From the NCBI GenBank assembly GCA_910591455.2, contig OU342806.1, positions 19,373,841-19,437,840 of the forward strand: a DNA stretch of 64,000 bases. Direction: 5' to 3'. The notes below the pieces were generated by a model. It did no database searches. It was not told the DNA's origin and worked only from the letters and a program-made list of their open reading frames with translations. Below are positions 39,946 to 51,653 of the stretch, piece by piece. The DNA comes from Pholis gunnellus. Taxonomy: Eukaryota; Chordata; Actinopteri; Perciformes; Pholidae. Every line of letters starts with the position of its first letter. Positions within the stretch are counted from its first letter, which is position 1. The translations under genes and the position numbers were made by a program.

Positions 39946-41700
39946 CTAAGAACATAACTTGACAGATATTGTTTCCTATACTTCACTGCAGGCATTGCAC
40001 AGTAACATCGTGGCATACAATGACACGTGTAAAGCCAAAAATGTGTAATCGTGAGACAAGGAATGTCCTTGAGAGATCATGCTACTTCAGACCACTTCCG
40101 ATGAGACCAGGTTGATTATTCCATCTGAAAGAGAAAAGGAGAAAAATACAAAGATGCATTATTATTCATTATAGCAAATCATTCAAAAATGCCTTTTACA
40201 AACCTTACACTTTAAAATGCATCTGCTTAACAGGTAATTTGGATGTTCTGTGATGGGACAATCTGAAAATGGAATTGAGCACAGCCCAAGTTTACGCTCT
40301 CAGAAGCTGAATACTAAAGGACTTAAAACCTCAACATCATGTTTGTGGTGGTGCCAGACGTCTTGCAATCAAGACATCTGTATTCAAACTGAACCAAATG
40401 AGTGAAGGGATCAATTATCTTGGAAAAAGTACTGAGGACTTTTAAGCTTTGGAAATGTGCATTACTTTAATTCCTTGTACAAACACATGTTTGGGGGAAA
40501 AGTACCCTTTTTTAAATTATTTTTTCCCCAGAGCTTTGAACCCCATCTCACAGTCTTCATCAGCAGATGGAGTTTGCTCAGTTGCCATGTAAAAAAAACA
40601 TGTTTTAAGTTGTTCTTTTTTCTTAAGTGAGATAATAGTAAGGGTGGTTGTTATCACTGGCATCTGTTCATCTCTGCTTTCTAGATAATTCCAGCATTGC
40701 ACATTAAATTAATAGGTCATAGAAGGCACTACCCATCCCATAAATGTTTGACTACCCTACATAATATTTTTTCAGGAAGTATCCTGGAGGACATGCATAA
40801 TCTCTATCGTCCACCCAACAAGTGGGGGAGAAAAACACAAAAAGCCCCAAAACTAACCCATTGATTCCCTTTGAAAATGTGCTATCTTAGTTTTTTGTTC
40901 CATGCAGAACTGCATTAAAGTATTATGTGTACATATGTGCAATGTCAAAGTATTCCAGTGTGAATACTCAACACAGCACTTAAAGAGTGTAAAAAGCATA
41001 ATGGCAAAGATGGGCTGGTCTCTTGAGTGAGAAATCAACAACACTGTGGCTTGCCTGCAAACTCAAGTCGTGGGGGTATAGAAGACATTTGATATGCTTT
41101 TTTCTCAGAATAGAAGCCAATTCATGTATATCATTTGCGACACAAATCTAAACAACAGAAGCTCTGAGATGGTGGTCCTCCCCTAGTGACTACGTTTATC
41201 CTGTTTCATCGTCTGTAGCGCCTCACAAAAATGCACACTTACACATAAGTACAGACTCTACTTCTGCTGAGCTCCCAAATACAGTGAGAGTGTCGGGGCT
41301 AGATAGCAATGCCGGTAACCAGGCCTGACAGTTATTCCGCTGTGGCCAGTACAGAGAGTGGGCAACGAGCCCGGAGCACCTGCTAGCAGGCTGCTACGTC
41401 ACAGCAGTTGTCAACGGCAATCACATTTCTTGGCTGAAACAAAATGTATGTGTGCACTTATGTTCGCCTTCTTAGCAAACTGTATCGAACAAAAATTGGC
41501 TAAATAGCACCTTCCCATGGAGCCCCGGCAAATGTATCACAGATCTCCCTGTAACCCCAGCTGCTAAAATAGCAAAGGTCATTTAGAGAATTAGCTGCAC
41601 AAATAATGGTTCGACTGTGTACTTTGTCTCGCTGGAGTATAGGAGACATCTGGAAAACATGGTGTAATGTATATGCATATGGTAATGCACTGAAACTCAA
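39946..41700. other. Non-coding stretch, nothing recognised
   Basis: No exon, RNA gene or named repeat. It is AT-rich with a small GC-richer block at 41285-41415. Confidence 0.5.
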
Positions 41701-41701
41701 A

Positions 41702-41830
41702 AGGGTCAGTTCACCAAAATCACCAAAAAATATAATTTATCCATAGTAAGCCATGAAGATTCTAGCCATGTGGATAAATACGGTTTTATATGGTGAAAAC
41801 GCTCTCAGTTAAGATTCTAAATTCATAAAC
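41702..41830 (+). repeat. Interspersed repeat family C, copy 1
   Basis: It starts with AAGGGTCAGTTCACCAAAAT, then a run of A's and TATAATTTATCC. It resembles copies at 50110 and 50231 and a repeat well known in fish. The right limit is unclear. Confidence 0.5.
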
Positions 41831-43089
41831 AACCTTGGAAACAACAGTTTAGATGCAATCAATTCTCACAAGATCAAGCAAGAAACGCAGGAGCACATAT
41901 TGCACCAATACCCATCTTGTCAGGCTTTAGGTTATGCGTTTGTCTGGTAAGCCAGAGCGTGAGCTTAAATATTTTTTGAAAGTGCTGAATTATTTTTGTA
42001 TGGTTTCATGTTTTCGTTTTATTCATAACTTAAACGGTTTGATCAACTAACGCACTGTATTTAATGCAACAATACACTTGAAGATAAATAAAAAATGCAA
42101 TAGTGATGACATGTGATTCTCCCTAAAGGAGGCCGATTGGAGTGGGGTAGAGGGAGGAAAGAAATCCAAACTTCATACCGCTGAGCCAACACGTAGAGAA
42201 CTTTTAAATGAAATGAGGAATGAAAGGAATTGTGACATTGGGGCCCTGGCACACATTACCCCCACACGCCACCTCATCACACTGGCCGGATGACTGCTAA
42301 TGGAGCCGCTCTGGAGTGATGCGGAGGACCTTACACAGTCCATACCCGAGATTCTATACGATTTCAATGTCACTCAAATTTTACCATACTGCTTAAAGTT
42401 TCGACTTGGTTATTTTGACTGAAAGGGTCGGCGTGCACAGTAGCACTCTGCTTCCAAAAATGATTTGATACACGTCTTGATGAGGACTATATAAATGACA
42501 TGCATTTTGGGCCACTGGAGAGTCAATTACATTAGATTCAGAGAGCAGGGGGCTGTACAACTCAACCATACAACTAGCCTTATTTCAACTTGTAATTTGG
42601 ACACTGGTTTCCAAGAGGAAATATGTTGGTATAAATGAATTACTTTTGAAGAGAAAGATGAAGATTGAAATGGAATTTGCTTACTGACTTTGCATTCTAA
42701 TGACAACATTTTAATAACAATATGTTCATGGTAGGAAACAAAAACCATTGAATAAATAGCTTTTGAAGAAAACTGTTTTATTATACTCTGCCTCCTCCTC
42801 TACAACTTTTTCACTGCCGTCAGAACGTCTATCAAAACCTTAGAGACCAGAGGCCAGGGGTATGTGTCCTGTGTGGCAAGGTTTTAAGTCCTTTGAATCA
42901 GCCAAACATAGCCTTTTAAAAACAAATGAAATATGGACATTTTCCTGCTTTAGCTGCCAGGAGTGGATATTATACTCAGGGTGCAGGAGGAGAGGTGGAA
43001 TGGTCAAAACAAAAACTGGTGTTTCACCCAGAAGACCATTGTTTGTGCCCCGTCTGAAAGAAGAAGTCGACACTGATTTATTTGTCACG
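41831..43089. other. Non-coding stretch, nothing recognised
   Basis: AT-rich, with no exon, RNA gene or further named repeat. Confidence 0.5.
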
Positions 43090-43285
43090 TAACTGCAATA
43101 CTTAAGCAATACTTAAGCAAACCAAACCACAATCATTTCCTAAAGTAGGTTTGTTGCCTAAACCTGACTAGGTTGTTTCCCGTGAAGACGAAAAAGACTG
43201 TTTGCAAGTAACTAGCTGAAATGGTGATGTGTTGCTGGCTTTTGTAGGAAAGCGTCCTACAAACCGTTGTATGAGGATACATTGT
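43090..43285 (+). repeat. Interspersed repeat family B, copy 2
   Basis: A duplicated GCAATACTTAA unit opens the block, then AACCACAATCATTTCCTAAA, GTTGCCTAAACCTGACTAG and CCGTGAAGACG. The order parallels 17300-17410. The final part carries a small palindrome, TAGGAAAGCGTCCTA. No coding content. Confidence 0.5.
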
Positions 43286-43699
43286 CAGGGTTACTCACTG
43301 AATCCTTGAGGTCAAACACACCTGTTGAATGTATTCAATTCCTTTTATAAAACATTTCCATTTGTGGCAATTCCAAACATATGAATCCTGCAATGTTTAC
43401 TTGCTAGCAGTCTTCTTCACTGCTGTTGTTGGTGCATTTGTGTCTATCTGAGCACATTATATTTCAGTGGAATAGTGTGAAACCATTGGCTGGACTGTCT
43501 ATCACACAGGTGCACGCACATATGCATTTGTGTCCTTGGGTACATGCCAAGTCTCTTTAATTGCATCCCCGTTTTCCTCACTTGGCTCCTTTCCTTGCGT
43601 CTTAGTCCCTCCCACCAGGGATGCATGGAGAGACGCAAGGAAACCATGCGAGGAGAGACGAAACGAGGAAATATATTTTAAGAGACATGAGACGTCCTT

Positions 43700-43755
43700 T
43701 CCTCAGTTGCGTCACGTGAAGCGACGTCTGTTTCTGATGACGGCGGCCGCTGATC
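43700..43755. promoter_or_regulatory. CpG-rich block with E-box and CRE-like motifs
   Basis: GCGTCACGTGAAGC holds a CACGTG E-box at 43713-43718, with a TGATGACGG sequence and an 8-base GCGGCCGC site at 43743-43750 soon after. A second CACGTG lies at 44095-44100. CACGTG flanked by TCA/TGA is the form used by USF and MiT-type factors. Function here is inference only. Confidence 0.4.
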
Positions 43756-44374
43756 AAAGCTGTCAGTCGGCTTTAACAGCTGGAGAGACTTTAGAGATGT
43801 TTGTGTCTGTTCACACGATCACTGTACTTAACAATAGTAACTAATAACTAAAAAAGACCCACAGTTATCATGACTGTAGAGGTGTTGTCTCTCTGTAGCA
43901 TGTTAACAAACCGTCTGTGTTCTGTTTATAAGCGCAGGATCGATTTCTACGGTGGAATGTGTTCGTCTTATTTATGCATTATTTACGTTTTGAAATAAAT
44001 ATTGTGACCTCGACATTAAATAACCCAGAACATGATTATTGTTTCTCTTAAATAATAAAACTCATCAAACCCGACACTCAGGAATGATCAGCCTCACGTG
44101 ACTGAATGAAATTATGATTCATTATGTAAAAAGCTCTCTGACTTTAATTGTTTCCATAATAAAAGTTGAGGGATATATCAGATCATGAAAAGACAAATCT
44201 TTCTAATAAATGAAGAAAGTTGTTTGTGGTCCTTTTTGTTGTTCAGTCTACAATGAACATATATTTAAACCAGACGGTAAATCAGAAAACTAATCAAATA
44301 TAATCTTGAGTTCATTCTGTGATCTGTCTTCACTCTGGCGTTAAACTCAGTCAGTCAGTCCGAACGGCTGCAGC

Positions 44375-44575
44375 GTCCAATCACATACCTGATGAACAAT
44401 GAGGGGGCGTGTCTCCCGTTAAAACACTTCCTGGAAGTCTGTTCTCGTGGTTCCTCGCTCATGACTCCTCAGAGAACCCTCCTCCCTCCTCCCTCCTCCC
44501 TCCGAGCTAAATAAGAGCTTTGGGACGGCCGTCAATATGGCGGCGCAGAACAACTTCCGGTTCAAGTGAGGCTCG
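44375..44575 (+). promoter_or_regulatory. Promoter-like end: CCAAT, C-rich tract, YY1-type initiator, ETS site
   Basis: Signals in order are a CCAAT box at about 44378, a GGGGGCGTGTC GC-type box near 44403, a C-rich quadruplex-prone tract at 44477-44503, TAAATAAG at 44508-44515, and then the YY1-type sequence AATATGGCGGC at 44534-44544 with ACTTCCGG, an ETS site, at 44553-44560. Such combinations mark TATA-less vertebrate promoters in which YY1 sits at the initiation codon. The ATG at 44537 opens a 10-codon frame, MAAQNNFRFK if unspliced. GTGAGG at 44566 is a good splice donor in phase 2. No downstream exon was recognised. Confidence 0.45.
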
Positions 44576-44617
44576 AGGAGCGAGGAAATGACAATTAAGA
44601 GACTTGGGATGTACCCA

Positions 44618-47600
44618 CAGTGTGTGTGCACGAGACATACTTAACAGGTACTCACTCAAAAAAGAAACGCATAGCGCTACTAGAGGTCAAAGACTCCAGA
44701 GTCCCTTTTTTAATTACTATTATTTCAGGTCAGTTTCCATTCTTTGGCAACTGAAAGTGGCTTTCTATCACATAAAGTGATGCTATCTCACAAAATAAAC
44801 ATCTTAATAGCAGCTATGAAACACTAAGCCCCAAGAGGCATAAGGCAGCTGTATCAACTTGAAATCATATCAGTTGGAATGGATTCCAACGGGGACAAGT
44901 TTTCACAGAAAAGGGCAAAAATAAATGTGTCAAAACTTCTCAAATAACTCCTGCTGCAAAAATCTGCTGCGGGAGTAGTTTGCAATCTATTTGTAAAGGA
45001 AGGCTGGATTGCTTTAAAAGAAAACAAGAAGAAGAAAAAAAAAAGCATCATCTCTGTCAGGTAACCAGGCATACCAGGGACCACTTAAAAACTCCTGTTC
45101 CATGCATCCAAACAGATGTGTCTACTTTGCTTGCCTTGACAACAGGGCACTTCCCCAGCAACTGTAAAGGAGGGAGACAATTATGGAGATTCATCACTGC
45201 AGTTTGTCTTCAGGGCACAACTCATCTCTGGAGCGAGAGAGATATAATTCTGCAATGTGTCAGATGACTTGCAGATGTTATGTGTCACACAGCGCAGAGA
45301 AACTGCTTTTCAATAGACCCACTCACTGCAGTCTCAGCACTGTTGAAAAGGTGTGATATTTGTGTATTCTAGGAGCAATCAAGTTCGCAAGCTTCCTGAT
45401 CCAGATGTTCAGTTTAGCACAATGAGGTGATCTGTTCATTGCTGCTGGAAACCTGTACATTTGCGCACTGGTTCAGTGATTCATGAAGACATGGATAAGA
45501 TCTTTGCATTTGACGTGTCAAGTTCTGTGACATCAAGTATGACTGCCAGGCATCGAGGCTAAAAGGAACATCTTATATCTCTCTTTAAAAAAAAAAGAAA
45601 AGAATTTGCAGCGTCGGATTCAGTTGTAGAGAAAGCTGTTTTGAAATGTTTTATGTAGACATCTGTGCGAAGAAAAGGCTCAAACCTGGACATGAAGCCA
45701 TTTACGGTACTTGATGTCTGTGTGTTCATGTTTAACCAAGCAAAAATGTTTCAGTGGAAGACGCATTTAAAATGAGCAAGTCAACAAATTTATTTAGATT
45801 GCTGAAAGGAAAAGAAAGAGAAAAGTTGGAGACAGCCAACACAGGCACCACTAAACGCTGCAGAATTTGGCCAGACAGAAGTGCAGCGTCATAGCCAGGC
45901 GCCTGCCTAAACTGAAACCTGTTGTTGCAATCCCACACTCACTGGCCAGTTCAGAGACAGGGCAAGCAGCTTCTGAATCAACAGAGTAGCAGATATGGAA
46001 ATTCTCTCTGGCAAAGATTAGGGTTTTTCAATTTGAAAAAAAATAAAATAAAACTCCCTGCTGTACTGCTTTAGAAGCTTTGTGGAATATTGAGCTGATG
46101 AGACCGTTCAATGATAAAAGACAGCCAACTGGACTCAGTGATGTGTTAAAACCTCAGCCAGAAAAGACAAGTACATTATAAGCCTGTGAACTAATTAGAA
46201 TTGAATGGTGGATTGCACAGGCTGCTCTATTGTTGGGATATAGCTTCCCTTAGTGGTTGCACTGCTCGTAAGGAATTATTAACACATTATACGCGTGTCA
46301 CAATCAGAACACGATAATGAAGTGGCATGCTATAACATTTGCAATCTGCTAAACCTCTGAGAGTTGATCTTTTTTGTACTAGTAATGTCGTGTGTATATA
46401 TATAAACAGCATTTACATGAACAGTCACAACAGATTCTGATATTTTTTGACAAGAATACGATACCAATTAAGTTAGTTTACTGCATGTGCAAGATTCTTA
46501 TGTCGGTTAAAGTGTGAAATGCAGTAAAATCATGTGACCTGCGTTGACCAAGGTGCAATTTTGAGCTATTAAATCAACTTTAAATGGCACATCTCTGAAA
46601 ACATGCAATTCAATTCTGTTTTCCGTTTGTGTAATAAGACATGCTGAATCCCACATATCTCACCAGTCTGAACTCCTTAAGGTCCACTTTGATTCTACTA
46701 TAAGCCTCAAAACACAGATTAATTCAATTGGTCAAATAACTCCAGCAGTCGATAATTCACCTGAAGCGCCATTTATATCCAATAGAATCCTCAATGAGAA
46801 GCAGTGTGAGAGATTTCAGTGCGGTCACTCCTTCCAATAAACCCCCACATTTGATAGAATAGGATACCTGAGATCAGTAAATAAGACAGAAGCTCCAATA
46901 TATTGGACTAATGTTTCAGCTGCACACAACTAAGCCAATGGTGTCCATGGTGCACTTGGTAATTGCCCCTCTACTCCTAAAGTGTCATTGCTCAGTGTAT
47001 GTTTGTTTATATATATATATATATAAATATATTATATATATATAAAATATATTTTGAAGACAAAAGTTCCTGACTAGGCACATTCTATTTGGGAATTATA
47101 ATTAACTTTGAAACACTTAGCTGTACAATCAAAATGTAACTATGCAATTGATTAATTTAAATGTAATTTAGGCACATTTTAACCATTGAGATGAGGATAA
47201 TGATGACTCCTAATAGTTGGTGAGTCAAATTGCGAGATCTTACTTATTTATTTTACTTGAAGCAAAACTTTTCCCAGACAGGAAAAAAGCCAATATCTGG
47301 AGCAGTCTGCAGTCGGTCGCTCTGACATATAACAGTACATTATAGTAATCATTTCCTGAGCTTTGAAACATTTTCTGTGGGCAGCACACCTTGGCCCACT
47401 TTCAATATGGTACTCATAATATGAAATGTACTCATTTTTGATTGAATAACTTCACGACGGGCTGGGTCAGCTTTGAGTTCTGCTGTGCTCAGTCTTGCTG
47501 CACATCCTGTCCACTTTTATAAATACCCACTGTGCACGAGCCTGTGCAGGCAGGCTCAGGTATGAATCATCTTGCCGGTTTTATCGACTGGAAAAAAATA

Positions 47601-50109
47601 TTTAATCTTCATTTAAATCTATTCATTAACCTCCTTCCAATGCTGTATGCAGTGCGCTGACATACGTCATCGCCTTGGTTCCTTTGCTGGCTGGAATTGC
47701 AGATGATGGAAAGAAAATATTTCATGTACCATCTCTTTACCACAGCGGGAGGGGCAAAATGACTGTCAAGGAGCATCAACGAAGATGGGGTGATAACCGC
47801 TGTGCTGCTGCTCCTCTCCCACCTCTTTTCTTACCTCCCTGGCCCAACAGCATCCATTATTCCCTATGTAAATGTCACCATGTTGCCTTATAGACCCCTA
47901 CAACATCCATCTCCTTGTGGAAATGCCACAGCCTCAGCACCACTGTGCATCGATCCAACGCCGAGAAACTCCCCCCCCCCCCCAAAAGGGGGGAGGTCAA
48001 GAGGCAAGGTGCTATTTCAGGAAGAGGTATTCTCTCCGTTGCACTGCTTAAAAGAGCTGTACACAAAAACCATGTGACATTTGAAGTGGGAGCAACAAAA
48101 TGAGGCGGTTGATGACAATAAGGCGCGCGGAGAGACGGACACAGATAAATGCAGTGACGGCTGAAAACAAATCGGATATCTATTTTTCATTCTGTGTACA
48201 TAGTGTGAGGGTGCCTGTCGCTCTGTGCGATAAGGAGTGGTCCTGGTTTAGATTAATGGCATGCTTACAGTGCTGCACAAAATCAGCGCAGATGTCGTGC
48301 GCAGGAAAGATGACTTTGCTGACAAGCAGTGTGTCCTTTCTGTCAACAGGAGAGAATCCCAGCCCCCTACCATTACCCCGACACCCCCACTGAGCCGTAT
48401 CATGCTGATGAAAATCTCACATCTCTGAATTTAATCAAGGTATTTCCAGTTATTTCTCGCTCAAACTAGCCGTCCTCTCCTCTGTTGGATTGTCCCCTCA
48501 CCCCCCCCCCAGCTGCACAAGACTATTTCATCAGCCATCTCAAAGGGATACCATGACATTTTGAGCGATAGTCTTGTTATTAGTTAGCATTAGTTCTTTT
48601 CACACTGTTTGTGTGTGTGTGTGTGTGTGGGGGGAGTGGTGTAAGAGTATTGGCAGCTCAATCACCCAAATGACAGGATGTTTGAATCTGGGCAGTAGGC
48701 AGAGCCAGCTGCAAGCCAGTTTTGGATATAATGAAGGACAAATGTTGAAACTTCCCACATAATGTAACAAGTGCCTGCTGTGTAAATATAGCGCTGTTGG
48801 AAGAGTGAATTTATTTATTTTTGTGCATCTTCAACTGAGCTCTGTTTTAGATCTTATCACTATGGTATAATTCTGAAATCTGTCACATCCCCCATGTCTT
48901 ATGAAGATTCAGTTTTTCACAAATTATAATAAAAATCAGCTATTCTAACATCTTTGACGGAGGGCGTGGTGGGATATCTATATAAAACTAATTGGTATTT
49001 GCATTATATGAGGATTCAAATTGCATCTGGCACTGGTGCGGTTTCAGTGTCTGGTTTGATTAAAACGCTGGACCTCCTGTTAGACACAGTTGGGCTGGCA
49101 CTACTTGTCTGCTTACTGGCGCCTCTCCTGCGCCGCTCGTCCCTCTCCCATCTGGCACCACCATCACTGCCAGTAAGCTTCTCGCACCGTTTCGCTCGTC
49201 TGTCGATCCCCCCCACTATGAACTTTCTTGCTAAGGACTGCCTTTATACATTGTTTCACCCTGTGACGGAGAGCATGCAAAGTGTGACGCATGGCGACAG
49301 TGTTGCTTCAGTTTACTGTATTTTTAAAGCATTTTTCCTCCTGCGTTCTGTACGTTCTGTACGTTTGAGTCATTTCTTTTCGTTGATGCTCAGGCAGTTT
49401 ATGGTCCTCCTGGAGCGCTGGAGGTGTCTTTTCCGTACTTTTCTCTGTTCCCCGAGAAGATGAGGGTGACTCATACACATGCTGAGACTGAAGGTATTTG
49501 ACACAGTCAGACATTCAAAGAGACATCTGGATGCTCGTGGGAAAGGACACCTAATGTCACAAATTACAGTGCTTGTCACTGCTAAGAGTCACAACGACAG
49601 TGGGTGCACTGAGGTGGGAAACGAGAAAGGACTGCATGCACAAAAAGGAAAAAATGGAAGAACCTAAATAAAAGCAGCCGTGGTCCAGCTGTGTATCTCA
49701 TTTGTTTCGCTTGTAAATTTAAGCGAGATGTATAGCTCATGGAGTTCTTCATGTTCCTCCAGCAGCACCGTTGGCAGCTATATTATTACTTCATGTACTC
49801 TAAGCCTAAATGGTTTTACGGAGTCTGGAGAAATGGAACTGCTTTCAACACTAGCACTATATAATGAGCCAGTGAACTCGATGCACGGCTGACATGTTTT
49901 GAATAATCTCAACCATTATTTCAAAACATCTGATGATGATGATCAATGAAGAAGTATTGCCCAATAGCACATGAGCACCAATTAGCTCATGTGGGTCAGC
50001 GGCACGGCCCACTAAGGGTCTGGGAAGGAGAAGATTTTCTGCTGGATATGACTAACTGTTTCCTGCTCTTTCTTCATTACTAATAGTATGCAATTATCTG
50101 GGCTGACTC
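44618..50109. other. Non-coding stretch, nothing recognised
   Basis: No convincing exon. AT-rich simple sequence lies at 47008-47054, a C13-AAAA-G6 tract at 47971-47993 and a (GT)n run at 48610-48628. Around 48950-49520 frames are open on both strands, but no family is recognised. The block at 47540-47830 is complex and free of simple repeats. Confidence 0.5.
47971..47993. repeat. C13-A4-G6 homopolymer hairpin
   Basis: Thirteen C's are followed by AAAA and six G's, so CCCCCC-AAAA-GGGGGG can pair as a perfect hairpin. It may be real or an assembly artefact at a homopolymer. Confidence 0.9.
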
Positions 50110-50420
50110 AAAGGGTCGGTTCAATCAAATTGCATTTTTCCGCTTTTGTCCTTAGTTGTAGCTAGCTGTGCAGAAAGCTTTTGGTTGGAAGTACTTTCTA
50201 CCACAGAAATGTTCCCTGTTAAAATACCTTAAAGGGTCAATTCATCCAAATTACAAGAACTATATTTCATCACCCAATCTCAGTGGTGTCTTGCTATGCA
50301 AATAGTTTCCATGTTACATGCTTTGGGTTTTAGGATATTTGCCTCTTTAACTTCTGCTTCAACGGAAATAAAAGGAATTTAGTTTGTGCTGCTAAAAAGG
50401 CAGTAAATTTACATTTGAAA
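50110..50420 (+). repeat. Interspersed repeat family C, copies 2 and 3 in tandem
   Basis: AAAGGGTCGGTTCAATCAAA at about 50110 and AAAGGGTCAATTCATCCAAA at about 50231 are two starts of the same repeat about 120 bases apart. The second continues with TACAAGAACTATATTTCATC, CTCAGTGGTGTCTTGCTATG and AGTTTCCATG, wording of a common fish repeat. The first is cut short. Either a nested insertion or an internal duplication would explain this. No coding content. Confidence 0.55.
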
Positions 50421-51080
50421 ACCTCATTCACCAACCGTTCTTAAGAACAAATATCTTCCTAAAACACGGTTATGCAGTTCGAGGATTCTGACATTCACCA
50501 ATGTTTTCTTACTTGGGATCTTCATATAGATTCTATAAAACAGAATATGTATGCACATTCAAAACCACACATACATACAATTTAGACATGTTTGTGCATT
50601 TTCTTTTAACATTATTCATGAGCGGTTTCCAACATAATTTATGATTATGCATCATGCCCAGAAATGTATTTCTATTTCAACATCATTTAACAAAAGTTTT
50701 ACTGGGTCACTGATTTGTCAACCACCAAACATTAGAAACTTTGATTTGGTGCTTTACCCTCTTTAGACCTTTGTTTGGACCATTCATGACTTTACTCTTC
50801 TCTTTGTAATATCCATGTGTGCACACGGCCCTGCAGTCTCATGCCCTTGGATTCGCGGGGCATTTACCAATGCTAATTAGGTTTAACTGGCACATGCCTC
50901 CAATTTACGAGGACAATGGGATGCATCTTTGTAAGAACATAAGTCTGACAATTCTGTAGTTTTAAGAACGTCATAGACTTGTCTCAGGACCTATCTCAAG
51001 AACAAATTGGTGAAGCAATTGTGCCTTTCAGAAACAATGTCGGGTTAATCTGAATGATCCACAGACCTCACTTTTAAGAG
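50421..51080. other. Non-coding stretch, nothing recognised
   Basis: AT-rich sequence with no exon, RNA gene or named repeat. Confidence 0.5.
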
Positions 51081-51196
51081 TGTTAGGCTGGCCACGCAGC
51101 GGCTGGACTTTAGAAGCAGGAGGACTGACAGATTATGTGCAAACCAACCAGGTGTTTATTTCACTGACAAAAAACAACAAAGACATGGCACAGCTC
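51081..51196 (-). repeat. LTR of deleted retrotransposon (3' copy, truncated)
   Basis: It matches 51654-51771 with about nine substitutions and one small indel by eye. It carries AATAAA on the minus strand and ends in CCTAACA, a CA terminus as expected for an LTR. Upstream of the shared part (51197-51240) similarity mostly stops, though GGCTGCCA is kept and a TTTAAAAAG string takes the TATA position. Confidence 0.75.
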
Positions 51197-51321
51197 GTGG
51201 TCCTGGCAGCCTGACCTGGGCTCTTTTTAAAGTATGAACCAGACTCTACTGCATGGACTTCACTCAATCCCGAGGTCCCTCCTCCAATTTAATATATATA
51301 TATATAAAAAAACAATCTTCG

Positions 51322-51621
51322 TTAAAAACAAATCAACATCGGTGGGATCGGTTGACGGAACCCCAGCTCGCTTTTCGCTTTGAAATCTGCACCGAAACTG
51401 ATGCTGCATGCTCTTCCATCTTTGTTCTTGACAGGAAAAGTATTTTTCCATCTGCTCGTCTCTGGCTGCTTGAGACCGGGTGAATTTTTTTTTATCAGAC
51501 TAGACAATTCCTCCATCTTGCCTTCTTGGTTGCAGGCTGCCAAGGCCTCCTGGTCAGCTGATGCACATGCGCCCTCATCAGGCTCTTCCTGCTGGTCATT
51601 CTTCTTCGTACCTCTAGTCAT
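51322..51621 (-). pseudogene. gag-like N-terminal fragment
   Basis: The first ATG after the 5' LTR, at 51621, opens about 99 codons, starting MTRGTKKNDQQEEPDEGACA. The sequence is polar and acidic, then has MEELSSLIKK, resembling the low-complexity start of gag proteins of fish LTR elements. After about residue 50 the composition changes and the similarity is lost, suggesting a frameshift or a deletion junction. The short distance from LTR to ATG supports this reading. No zinc knuckle is present. The frame can be extended upstream only from a TTG inside the LTR. Confidence 0.4.
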
Positions 51622-51653
51622 TCCAAACTCCCCACTGCGATTCAGATCCCACT

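Larger units (their letters stand above)
43537..44617. mobile_element. Foldback (MITE-like) element with terminal inverted repeats
   Basis: The left end at 43537-43563 (TGGGTACATGCCAAG and on through TCTCTTTAATTG) and the reverse complement of the right end at 44592-44617 agree over 26-27 bases with one mismatch and one indel. Similarity continues weakly inward (TTCCTC-type blocks). Each end also folds on itself: on the left a perfect 13-bp stem, 43590-43602 with 43631-43643, and on the right a 10-bp stem, 44451-44460 with 44578-44587. No transposase frame is present, so it would be non-autonomous. The family is not identified and a target duplication was not found. The middle is AT-rich with several AATAAA strings, while both flanks are CpG-rich. 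Confidence 0.7.
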
